Source: an uncultured Bacilli bacterium (lineage in GTDB: Bacteria; Bacillota_I; Bacilli_A; RF39; UBA660). Taken from it: 9,859 bases of DNA. Made by a program: the position numbers and the translations under genes. Shown here one piece after another: positions 1 through 6,383 of the stretch. The stretch is taken from positions 1 to 9,859 of the forward strand of contig CANPYA010000046.1 in the NCBI GenBank assembly GCA_947587565.1, given 5' to 3'. Numbering within the stretch: position 1 is the stretch's first letter; each line of letters begins with the position of its first letter. Below the pieces are notes generated by a model. That model was not told where the DNA came from and ran no database searches. It saw only the letters and a program-made list of their open reading frames with translations.

Positions 1-1082
1 TGACTATTTTGACTTTTATAAAATCTTTCAAAGATATGTTGCAAATCTTTTGGACTAATACCAACTCCAAAATCCGTTATTTTAACTTCTAAATAAATAT
101 TATTATTTGTTATATCAATTAAAATTTGACTATTATCTTTGGAATGCTCTAAAGAATTTTTTAAAACATTCGTAATGGCTTCGATTTCCCAATTAAAATC
201 ACATTTTATCTTTACATTACTTTTATCATTAACGATAATTTTTATATTTTTTAAATCACTTAAACTATTAACATTTAGTACGGCTTCATCAATTATTTCT
301 TTAACATTGTAATCATGTCTTTGAAATGTAATAGTATTGGCTTCAAACTTAGATAACTTTAAAAGACTTGTTACTAAAAAATTAATATTAGTGACTTCTC
401 TTTTTATTTGCATAATAAAGTGTTCTTTAGTAGTATTATCCATTTCCGTATCATCAATAATGTTATCTAAAGCAATATATATTGCGGTAAGTGGTGTTTT
501 TAATTGATGAGAAATATCCTCTAAAGAATTTTTTAATTTAATTTTATCTTGTAAATTATTTTCAGCCATACTTTTTAACATAACGGTTGTTTTATATAAT
601 TCTTCTTTTAAAATCGATAATTTATCTTCTTCTAAATCTCGTAAATCAATTTCATAATTACCCATATTAATTTTTGCTAACGATTTTATCAGTTTATCAA
701 TTCTTTGATTATTTTTCTTAAAGTATTCATTTAACAAATAAATTACGGCTATTCCTAAAATAATAATTAAACTAATCTTCATAATTAAATACATTAAATT
801 ATTGGCATTGTTTTCTTCGATAAAAGAATCACTTATGGAATAACCATACTTATTTAGATAATTATGCTTAGATTCTTTATTATTTAAAATATCTATTATC
901 TCGGCATCTTGAATATCTGGATTTTTTTCTTTTATTACTTCAATTAAACCATTAATTTTTTTATTAACTAAGTTATTATACCTGGCATATTCTAATTTAC
1001 TTACCCCAAGATAACCAATAAGAAAAATTATTAAAACAACTAAAATACTAAATACTAACTTTTTTAAATCTTTATTCTTCAT
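1..1082 (-). CDS. Sensor histidine kinase, partial (C-terminus beyond left edge)
   Basis: Membrane sensor kinase, partner of the response regulator just upstream. 360 residues are visible, read from an ATG at 1082-1080 that overlaps the regulator gene by 11 bp. TM1 is about residues 9-28, an extracytoplasmic segment about 29-94, and TM2 about 95-117. A short linker precedes the DHp domain, whose H-box is DISHQLKTPL with phospho-acceptor His192. The N-box is NVLKNSLEHS (Asn309), the G1 box DFGVG (337-341), and an F-box-like IFERFYKS follows. The reading frame is open to base 1, so the G2 region lies outside the window. The residue after His is Gln rather than the usual Glu, as I recall for VncS-like Firmicute kinases. 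The roughly 65-residue external segment separates it from the Bce-type kinases, which nearly lack one. The ligand cannot be read from the sequence. Confidence 0.93.
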   Translation of the reverse strand, partial: MKNKDLKKLVFSILVVLIIFLIGYLGVSKLEYARYNNLVNKKINGLIEVIKEKNPDIQDAEIIDILNNKESKHNYLNKYGYSISDSFIEENNANNLMYLIMKISLIIILGIAVIYLLNEYFKKNNQRIDKLIKSLAKINMGNYEIDLRDLEEDKLSILKEELYKTTVMLKSMAENNLQDKIKLKNSLEDISHQLKTPLTAIYIALDNIIDDTEMDNTTKEHFIMQIKREVTNINFLVTSLLKLSKFEANTITFQRHDYNVKEIIDEAVLNVNSLSDLKNIKIIVNDKSNVKIKCDFNWEIEAITNVLKNSLEHSKDNSQILIDITNNNIYLEVKITDFGVGISPKDLQHIFERFYKSQNS

Positions 1083-1734
1083 CAATCCGATACCCTATTC
1101 CTTTTATGGTAACAATTATATCTGTTTTGAGTTTCTCTCTTAAACGATTAATATATACCGTTAAAGTATGATCATCAACATCATTACCTGTCCATTCCCA
1201 TAATTTATCAAGTATTGTTCCTCTTCTTACTACTTTATTCAAATTCAAAAATAGTAAATGCAAAATTTTTAATTCTAAACTAGATATTTCAATCTTTTTA
1301 CCATTTTTATAAACAACCATTTTATCTAAATCAAAAGTAATATCTTTAATTTTAATAATTTCTTTTTGATTTTTGCGAAGTAATATTTTATTAACACGAG
1401 CTAGTAATTCTTTAGTTGAAAAAGGTTTGGTTAAATAATCTTCAGCCCCAATGTTAAGACCCGCAACTATGTCATTTTCATCATCTTTAGCAGTTAAGAA
1501 AATTGTCGGAATACTTTCATCTTTAATAAAATCTTTAAATAAATTAAAACCACTTCCATCCGGTAAAGTTATATCTAAAATTATTAACATTATTTTATTC
1601 TTTAGTTCCGAATTTAAAATATTTTTTGCGTCATTTATGGTTTTTGCACTTATGATACTTAATCCGGCATTTTTAAAAGAATAAATTAAACCTTCAATAA
1701 TACTTTCATTATCTTCAATTAATAGAATTTGCAT
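1072..1734 (-). CDS. OmpR/PhoB-family response regulator
   Basis: 220-residue DNA-binding response regulator. The receiver domain (about 1-118) has the acidic pair Glu7/Asp8, phospho-acceptor Asp54 in ILDITLPDGSG, Thr81 and Lys103-Pro104. A winged-helix output domain (about 125-218) ends with VYINRLREKL and the KGIGYRI wing typical of OmpR/PhoB members. The ATG at 1734 is preceded by AAAGGAGG, the strongest ribosome binding site in the window. It lies 67 bp downstream of the permease gene and overlaps the kinase start by 11 bp, so regulator and kinase are probably translationally coupled. By family knowledge it binds direct repeats in promoters. I infer that it acts on the ABC operon promoter, where an 11-bp-phased repeat is present (5214-5231). 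Confidence 0.95.
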   Translation of the reverse strand: MQILLIEDNESIIEGLIYSFKNAGLSIISAKTINDAKNILNSELKNKIMLIILDITLPDGSGFNLFKDFIKDESIPTIFLTAKDDENDIVAGLNIGAEDYLTKPFSTKELLARVNKILLRKNQKEIIKIKDITFDLDKMVVYKNGKKIEISSLELKILHLLFLNLNKVVRRGTILDKLWEWTGNDVDDHTLTVYINRLREKLKTDIIVTIKGIGYRIDEE

Positions 1735-1769
1735 CCTTGCCTCCTTTACTTATTTTATCTTAAGAAATG

Positions 1770-1796
1770 GAAAAAGAAAAGTTAATTTCCTTTTCT
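1770..1796 (-). terminator. Weak hairpin plus T-run between permease and regulator
   Basis: On the minus strand AGAAAAG and CTTTTCT pair as 7 bp around an 8-nt loop, followed directly by TTTTTC. It sits in the 67-bp gap between permease and response regulator. The stem is AT-rich and weak, so at most it would be a partial terminator or a processing site lowering regulator and kinase expression relative to the transporter. It may be chance in such AT-rich DNA. Confidence 0.3.
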
Positions 1797-1801
1797 AAAT
1801 T

Positions 1802-4501
1802 TTAAATATTTTCATTACGAATTGTATCAATCATATTTTGTTTATTAATCTTACTAATAGAAAAATGCATGATTGTAATAATAAGTAAGAAGACAACGAG
1901 ACAAGTTATAATAATGGCTAAGATAGGTGGTTCATATTTTAAAGCATAATCACCATCACAGACAACACGATAGATAATGTAAGACAACCCAAGACCAATT
2001 GGGACACCGATGGCTAAAGACTTAATACCATAGAATAAACTTTCTAACCGAATCATTTTATTAAATTCTTTATTAGTCATGCCAATACTTTTTAAAGTCG
2101 CAAATTCTCTTCTTCTTAAATTCATATTAGTAGTTATGGTATTAAAAATATTTGTAATACCAATTAACGCAATTACGGTAATAAAACCATATAAGAAAAT
2201 ACCTACTAAAGTAAACATTGATTGCATAATCTCGGCATTACCGGTGCTGTTTTGAATTTCCACATCATCACCTTTAAATAAATTTTCTAATTCTTTAACA
2301 GTTGTATCAGCATCTTTACTATCAATATAAACGATACAAAATTTATCATCAGTTAAATTCTCATAATAAGAATAATTCAAATATACAGTTGGAACATAAG
2401 CAACATCTTCAAAAACTTTAGGTACTTTATTTGTTACTTTCGCTATCGGAATATTTAACTCTTGATAATGATTTGTCGAATGAATAGAACCATCTTCATA
2501 ATTTTCATAAGTTTTTTTAATAATTACTTGACTCTTAATTGTATCACCCTTTTTAAAATCAAAATAATCTAATTCAATATTCTTTTTACTACCGGCATCA
2601 AAGTAAAGAAAACTATTTTTTAAAATACCTTGATCTTTAACTGAGTCATAATTTAAATTAAGTGATTGCGCATATTTTTTAAACTTCTCTTCATTTAATA
2701 AATATATAAAGAATGTTTCTTCTTCATTGTTATTTACATTGGCAACTTTCTTATATTCATCACTATAATCGTAATCTTTAACATCGGCATTGAAACCATA
2801 AGTAATTGAATAATCTTTAATACTTTTAATATTATCTAACTCTTTTAATTTACTAGTAATGGCTTCATCATTATTAAAATGGAAAGAGACATTATAATCT
2901 TGGGCTTGTAATTCTAAATCAAGCGTTTTAAAAGCTGTTGTCATAAAGTAGGAAAGAGCAATAAAAACGGATGAGCAAATAATAATACTTATAACAGTTG
3001 TCCGATATTTTTTCCGACTTCTCTTTAAATTTTTATAAGAGATATCGCCACCAATACCAAATATTTTATGAATAAACTTTGGTACTTTTAACCCTTTTCT
3101 TTTAATGCTTATATCTTCACTATTACGAATGGCAGTGATAGGTGGAATGCTACTTGCTTTTTTAGCACTCTTTCTTGCGGATAAGAAAATGGTAAGAATA
3201 CCTAGTAAAATGGTAATAACAATAACTAAAGGCGAAAAGGCAAAGACAAGGTGCATATCATCCGCTAAAGCATTTGATAATAATTTACCACTGATAAGAA
3301 TTAAGATATAACCCGCCAGTAAACCACTAAGTATTCCTAAAGGAATCGCTATAACTCCTAAAACTAGACCTTCAAAATAAACTTTTTTCTTAATTTGTTT
3401 TTTAGTGGCCCCAATACTTCTAAGCATTCCATATTCGCGAATCTTTTCCGTTAAGGAAATAGCGAAACTATTTTTAATACAAAATACAGAAGTAAAAATA
3501 ATAATCACGGTAACAATTAAGCAAACCATCAATAAAGATTGTAAAGTTTCATTTTGGGTAATACCCGTTTCTAAAGTAATTAAATAATTATTACTATGTA
3601 CTTCATAAGAATCCTCTAATGCTTCTTTAATTTGGTCAATTTTTGTTTGACTTAATGCACCAGATGGAAATAAATAATCATAATAATATTTTTGTAAATC
3701 AGCAGGCATATCTAATATTTCAGCCGTAGTTAAATATGGATTAATTAAACCTTTTTTATTATATCTTACATAAATATCTAAATTATTGGCCATATTATTA
3801 TCTTTTAAAGTAACAAAGGTATAACCAGGGGCATTATAACTTTCAATATTAGAATTAGGTCTTTTAATAAAACCGACAACTTCATACGTATATTCCTCTG
3901 TATCAATTATACTTTCCAAACCTTTATCACAAATAGTACCATCATTTACTTCTTCATCCGGACATTCAAAAAGACTATAAGGATTATTTTGATTTAGAAT
4001 GGTTCCGGATTCATTTTGGATTCTTTTACCAATGTTTAAGGTTATTTTATCCCCAATTTTTAGAGTTACTTTCCCATTAGTTTCTAAATGCTCAGGCACT
4101 AAAATTTCATGTTCATTTAAAGGTAAATGTCCTAAAGTTAAAGTAAGACCTAAATTAGTAAAAGAAGCATTATCTACGCCAATAACATAGACATAAGGTT
4201 TATATTCATTTTGAATACCAGCAAGTTTAGCATAACCAATGCGACTTACAGCATCATAACTTTCAATCTTTTTATTTAATTTAAAAATACTTTCATCACT
4301 TTTAGATACATCCGAGAATACAAAATGAAAATTACCTTTTTCAATTTTTTCATATTCGATTAAACTTTGCCGCATGGAGAAAAACATAGTTGATAAAGCG
4401 GAGATTAAAGCCGTTGATAAAATAATACCAATGATAGTTACTAAAGTTCTTTTCTTATTTAACTTTAAATTTTGATAAGTTAATTTTTGTAATATTTTCA
4501 A
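1802..4501 (-). CDS. ABC transporter permease with two FtsX-like modules
   Basis: 899-residue membrane subunit working with the ATPase encoded just upstream. Eight TM helices are visible in a doubled 1+3 pattern: TM1 about 17-41, TM2-4 about 321-345, 375-405 and 417-443, then TM5 about 500-523 and TM6-8 about 760-790, 822-848 and 857-883. Two large extracytoplasmic domains lie between (about 42-320 and 524-759). Each half repeats the FtsX motif: EYGMLRSIGATKKQI at 356-370 and EFATLKSIGMTNKEF at 799-813. The first outer domain carries Cys180 and Cys191, which could pair. The start codon is TTG (4501-4499), supported by AGGTGAT a few bases upstream and only 2 bp after the ATPase stop. This topology is MacB/Vex-like (duplicated) rather than the 10-TM BceB type. 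Likely substrates are peptides or lipids, but this is inferred from the family only. Confidence 0.92.
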   Translation of the reverse strand: MKILQKLTYQNLKLNKKRTLVTIIGIILSTALISALSTMFFSMRQSLIEYEKIEKGNFHFVFSDVSKSDESIFKLNKKIESYDAVSRIGYAKLAGIQNEYKPYVYVIGVDNASFTNLGLTLTLGHLPLNEHEILVPEHLETNGKVTLKIGDKITLNIGKRIQNESGTILNQNNPYSLFECPDEEVNDGTICDKGLESIIDTEEYTYEVVGFIKRPNSNIESYNAPGYTFVTLKDNNMANNLDIYVRYNKKGLINPYLTTAEILDMPADLQKYYYDYLFPSGALSQTKIDQIKEALEDSYEVHSNNYLITLETGITQNETLQSLLMVCLIVTVIIIFTSVFCIKNSFAISLTEKIREYGMLRSIGATKKQIKKKVYFEGLVLGVIAIPLGILSGLLAGYILILISGKLLSNALADDMHLVFAFSPLVIVITILLGILTIFLSARKSAKKASSIPPITAIRNSEDISIKRKGLKVPKFIHKIFGIGGDISYKNLKRSRKKYRTTVISIIICSSVFIALSYFMTTAFKTLDLELQAQDYNVSFHFNNDEAITSKLKELDNIKSIKDYSITYGFNADVKDYDYSDEYKKVANVNNNEEETFFIYLLNEEKFKKYAQSLNLNYDSVKDQGILKNSFLYFDAGSKKNIELDYFDFKKGDTIKSQVIIKKTYENYEDGSIHSTNHYQELNIPIAKVTNKVPKVFEDVAYVPTVYLNYSYYENLTDDKFCIVYIDSKDADTTVKELENLFKGDDVEIQNSTGNAEIMQSMFTLVGIFLYGFITVIALIGITNIFNTITTNMNLRRREFATLKSIGMTNKEFNKMIRLESLFYGIKSLAIGVPIGLGLSYIIYRVVCDGDYALKYEPPILAIIITCLVVFLLIITIMHFSISKINKQNMIDTIRNENI

Positions 4502-4503
4502 TG

Positions 4504-5172
4504 CTAATCACCTACTATTTTACCATCTTCGATTTTAATAATTCGATTTGCATATTTAGCAATTTCCATATTATGCGTAATCATAATTATGGTTTGATTA
4601 TAATCTTTATTCATCTTTTTTAATAATTCAATAATTTCTTCACTCGCCTTACTATCTAAGTTACCGGTTGGTTCATCCGCTAAAATTATTGTTGGTCTTG
4701 TAATTAAGGCTCTACCTATTGATGTTCTTTGTTGTTGACCACCAGATAATTCGTTTGGTAAATGTTTCTGTCTATTTTTTAAACCTAAAATGTTAATTAA
4801 ATTATTTAATTCTTCTTCGTCTACTTTCCGCCCATCTAATTCTAAAGGTAAAGTAATATTTTCTTCCACATTAAGGATAGGAATAAGATTATAAAATTGA
4901 TAAACTAATCCGACTTGTCTTCTTCTAAAAATAGCTAACTTTTCATCATTAAAATTATAAATATCTTCACCTGCTAAAAAGACTTTTCCACTCGTAGGTT
5001 TATCTACTCCCCCAATTAAATGGAGTAAAGTTGATTTCCCACTACCACTGGCTCCGACAATAGCCACAAATTCTCCTTTTTCCACACTTAAAGAGACATT
5101 ATCTAAGGCAACAACTTTATTTTCGCCTTTGCCATATATTTTGGTTAAATTTTGGACTTTTAATATTTCCAT
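4504..5172 (-). CDS. ABC transporter ATP-binding protein (MacB/LolD-type)
   Basis: 222-residue nucleotide-binding subunit that energises the double-FtsX permease next to it. All motifs are intact: Walker A GASGSGKST (40-48), Q-loop Gln92 in VYQFYNLIP, signature LSGGQQQR (142-149), Walker B with ADEPTGNLD (catalytic Glu167) and the H-loop His200 in MITH. Length and the QFYNLIP and DEPTGNLD wording fit the MacB/LolD/FtsE group that pairs with FtsX-fold permeases. The ATG at 5172 has AAAGGAAG six bases upstream. It is the first gene of the operon, and its TAG stop lies 2 bp before the permease TTG start. No periplasmic-adaptor (MacA-like) gene is visible in the window. Confidence 0.96.
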   Translation of the reverse strand: MEILKVQNLTKIYGKGENKVVALDNVSLSVEKGEFVAIVGASGSGKSTLLHLIGGVDKPTSGKVFLAGEDIYNFNDEKLAIFRRRQVGLVYQFYNLIPILNVEENITLPLELDGRKVDEEELNNLINILGLKNRQKHLPNELSGGQQQRTSIGRALITRPTIILADEPTGNLDSKASEEIIELLKKMNKDYNQTIIMITHNMEIAKYANRIIKIEDGKIVGD

Positions 5173-5201
5173 ACACTTCTTCCTTTCATCTCTTTAATTA
5201 T

Positions 5202-5231
5202 ATTATAACCAGTGTTACAAGTAAGTTACAA
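5202..5231 (-). promoter_or_regulatory. Promoter of the ABC transporter/two-component operon
   Basis: On the minus strand TTGTAA (5231-5226) and TATAAT (5207-5202) are separated by 18 bp. A second TATAAT overlaps at 5202-5197. Transcription would start near 5195, giving a leader of about 23 nt to the ATPase ATG with the ribosome binding site at 5179-5186. The -35 box lies inside the direct repeat annotated separately, as expected for a regulated promoter. Confidence 0.65.
5214..5231 (-). promoter_or_regulatory. Candidate response-regulator box: 7-bp direct repeat, 11-bp phase
   Basis: TTGTAAC occurs twice on the minus strand (5231-5225 and 5220-5214), separated by TTAC, so the half-sites are exactly 11 bp apart, one helical turn. 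OmpR/PhoB-family dimers are known to bind tandem direct repeats with this phasing over the -35 region. The repeat covers the -35 box of the operon that encodes such a regulator, so autoregulation is a reasonable inference. The regulator's actual binding sequence is not known from the window. Confidence 0.5.
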
Positions 5232-5237
5232 ATATTT

Positions 5238-5269
5238 AAAAAAAATAGCACTCAATTAAGAGCACTATT
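5238..5269 (-). terminator. Rho-independent terminator upstream of the ABC operon
   Basis: On the minus strand AATAGTGCTC and GAGTGCTATT fold into a 10-bp stem with two G-U wobbles and a TTAATT loop, followed by a run of T. On the plus strand the wobbles become A/C mismatches, so the structure serves minus-strand transcription. It ends whatever is transcribed from the 5300s and insulates the ABC operon promoter just beyond it. Confidence 0.65.
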
Positions 5270-5336
5270 AAGGGGGTTTGGAAACCTCATACTTGGAGGT
5301 GAGATTTCTTTGTAAAAACATTATATCGTTTTTACA
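5240..5336 (-). ncRNA. Candidate small RNA (about 95 nt) with own promoter and terminator
   Basis: A promoter at 5342-5370 and a terminator at 5238-5269 bracket a minus-strand segment holding two further hairpins. One is a perfect 9-bp inverted repeat at its 5' end (5311-5336), and the other is a 5-bp ACCTC/GAGGT stem with a 7-nt loop (5284-5300). No convincing protein is encoded; a 17-codon ORF without a ribosome binding site (5268-5321) is the only one on this strand. It could be a regulatory RNA, one strand of a type I toxin-antitoxin pair, or a leader. I do not recognise it as a named family. Confidence 0.35.
5311..5336. repeat. Perfect 9-bp inverted repeat
   Basis: TGTAAAAAC and GTTTTTACA flank an 8-bp centre. 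Read on the minus strand the centre contains TATAAT, so the palindrome could be a repressor operator straddling a -10 box. Alternatively it forms a hairpin at the 5' end of the candidate small RNA starting near 5335. The arms are exact, which is notable, but they are AT-rich. Confidence 0.6.
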
Positions 5337-5341
5337 ATTTA

Positions 5342-5370
5342 AGTATATAAAGAATTTTTTGAAAAAACAA
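5342..5370 (-). promoter_or_regulatory. Candidate promoter of the small RNA
   Basis: TTGTTT (5370-5365) and TATACT (5347-5342) on the minus strand are separated by exactly 17 bp. Initiation would fall near 5335, at the edge of the inverted repeat. In DNA this AT-rich chance matches are common, so support comes mainly from the terminator about 95 nt downstream. Confidence 0.4.
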
Positions 5371-5396
5371 GAGCAAAAAGCAAATTTATACCGGAC

Positions 5397-5425
5397 AAAA
5401 AAAGTAGCTTAAACTTACTTTTTTT
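5397..5425 (-). terminator. Terminator of the zinc-ribbon gene
   Basis: On the minus strand a 10-bp stem AAAAAAAGTA/TACTTTTTTT closes a 9-nt loop and ends in a T-run. It lies about 60 bp past the stop of the zinc-ribbon gene. The A- and T-tracts on both sides would let it act in either direction, but no plus-strand gene ends here. Confidence 0.55.
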
Positions 5426-5442
5426 ACTTTTTTGACGCTTTT

Positions 5443-5475
5443 TTACACAGATAAATGAAACTTTAATGAAATATT
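5443..5475 (-). pseudogene. Remnant: last 10 codons of a cyclophilin-like gene copy
   Basis: The minus-strand codons read NISLKFHLSV-stop, against NVTLKFKLSV-stop at the end of the cyclophilin-like gene at 6351-6806. Including bases past the stop, 5432-5475 matches 6340-6383 at 36 of 44 positions, and weaker similarity runs on towards both terminators. No more of the gene is visible here because the zinc-ribbon coding sequence begins 12 bp further up. The remnant is in frame with, and just beyond, the zinc-ribbon TAG stop. It is best read as the relic of an old tandem duplication, or as one of two direct repeats flanking an inserted gene. Confidence 0.55.
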
Positions 5476-5487
5476 TATTTTAATTAT

Positions 5488-6258
5488 CTAATAATATCGA
5501 AATAGAGTATTAATTAAAACAATAATATATATTAATAATGAAACAAAGGTAACTATAATTACAATTACCGGTATTATATTTGTTCCACCCTTTCGTTTAC
5601 AAAGCATTATTAATTGTTCCTTTGTTTTATCAGGATTATCAGCTACTATTTTATTTACATTTTTAACAGCATTTTGTAAATACATTGTTTTAAATTTGAT
5701 AGCAATATTAATATTAGTTGCTATAAGTAACACATAAAGAAGGGAAATTCCACCACCGGCCATTATAAATACTGAATGGATTATCCACATAAATTGCGTG
5801 GCAATAATAACATTAGCAAATATTATTGGGACAATTGAAATATCAATTATACCACTTTGGATCATGTTTATAGCAGACCATATGGCTGTTGATGATATAC
5901 CTCCTATTATGATGTTTATAACCAACCATTTTAAACCTACTGACCACATTTTACGATAAAATACATAGATTACCCCAAAGAAAAAAGAGCAAAAAGAAAA
6001 TTTACCATTTTTTATTTTATCAGCGTTTTTCCCAATATAAGCATCTACTAAAACTTCCATATCATTTTGGGAACCAATTGTATTATTACTACTTGGCATT
6101 TGCTGTAATCCTTGAATTTGAACGCTATTTTGTATTTGATTATTTACTTGTGGGTTATTTAAAGAATTATTTTGGGGCAAAGATAAATTTGTTCCACAAA
6201 CATTGCAAAAAGCATCACCGGGATTGGTATTTGAACCACAATTTGGACAATTATTCAT
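5488..6258 (-). CDS. Zinc-ribbon membrane protein, DUF2628-like
   Basis: 256-residue protein of unknown function. An N-terminal zinc ribbon (Cys4, Cys7, Cys18, Cys21 as two CxxC knuckles) is followed by an Asn/Gln-rich linker (about 25-65). Next comes the stretch FSFCSFFFGVIYVFYRKMW (about 87-105), which matches the DUF2628 signature of an aromatic membrane entry plus YRKMW. Hydrophobic helices lie at about 106-128, 138-160, 163-188 and 227-250. The cytosolic zinc ribbon with a membrane tail suggests a membrane-associated scaffold or sensor, but no activity is known. The ATG at 6258 has GGAAG five bases upstream. A TATAAT at 6292-6287 may be its own -10. It is flanked by two copies of a neighbouring gene's 3' end, as if inserted or left after a rearrangement. 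Confidence 0.85.
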   Translation of the reverse strand: MNNCPNCGSNTNPGDAFCNVCGTNLSLPQNNSLNNPQVNNQIQNSVQIQGLQQMPSSNNTIGSQNDMEVLVDAYIGKNADKIKNGKFSFCSFFFGVIYVFYRKMWSVGLKWLVINIIIGGISSTAIWSAINMIQSGIIDISIVPIIFANVIIATQFMWIIHSVFIMAGGGISLLYVLLIATNINIAIKFKTMYLQNAVKNVNKIVADNPDKTKEQLIMLCKRKGGTNIIPVIVIIVTFVSLLIYIIVLINTLFRYY

Positions 6259-6286
6259 ATTACTTCCAACTTTCTCTACTATTCTA

Positions 6287-6292
6287 ATTATA
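6287..6292 (-). promoter_or_regulatory. Possible -10 box of the zinc-ribbon gene
   Basis: A consensus TATAAT stands about 28 bp upstream of the ATG, but the -35 position falls in a run of T with no clear TTGACA-like hexamer. The gene may also be reached by read-through from the cyclophilin-like gene, whose terminator is weak. Confidence 0.35.
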
Positions 6293-6304
6293 AATGAATA
6301 TTTT

Positions 6305-6325
6305 AAAAAAAAAAGTCTTTTCTTT
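6305..6325 (-). terminator. Weak terminator after the cyclophilin-like gene
   Basis: On the minus strand AAAAAG and CTTTTT could pair around an 11-nt loop, followed by further T residues (a ten-T run in all). With only one G-C pair the stem is poor, and partial read-through into the zinc-ribbon gene is likely. The region is similar to that preceding 5397-5425, as part of the duplicated tail. Confidence 0.3.
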
Positions 6326-6339
6326 GCTTTTTAATTTTG

Positions 6340-6383
6340 TTGACATTATTTTATACAGATAATTTAAACTTTAATGTAACATT
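6340..6383. repeat. Direct repeat, copy 2 (partner at 5432-5475)
   Basis: This copy covers the last ten codons and stop of the cyclophilin-like gene plus 11 bp downstream. It matches 5432-5475 at 36 of 44 positions. The differences within codons are mostly conservative (I/V, S/T) or silent (GTG/GTA), so both copies seem to have been under coding constraint at some time. Confidence 0.6.

Noticed and set aside
5299..5412. Plus-strand 37-codon ORF starting with GTG in the 5.3 kb intergenic region, preceded by a GGAG-like stretch
   Set aside because: The GGAGGTGA overlaps the start itself, leaving no proper spacing. The ORF runs through the inverted repeat and into the terminator stem, and its composition is that of random AT-rich DNA. 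A plus-strand toxin partner for the small RNA cannot be excluded, but nothing supports it.
5488..5490. Stop-codon read-through fusing the zinc-ribbon protein to the in-frame cyclophilin tail
   Set aside because: Being in frame has a one-in-three chance, the context shows no read-through signal, and a 14-residue addition has no evident role.
6340..6370. Plus-strand TTGACA that looks like a -35 box
   Set aside because: There is no -10 hexamer at proper distance, no plus-strand gene follows, and the segment is explained as the end of the cyclophilin-like gene.
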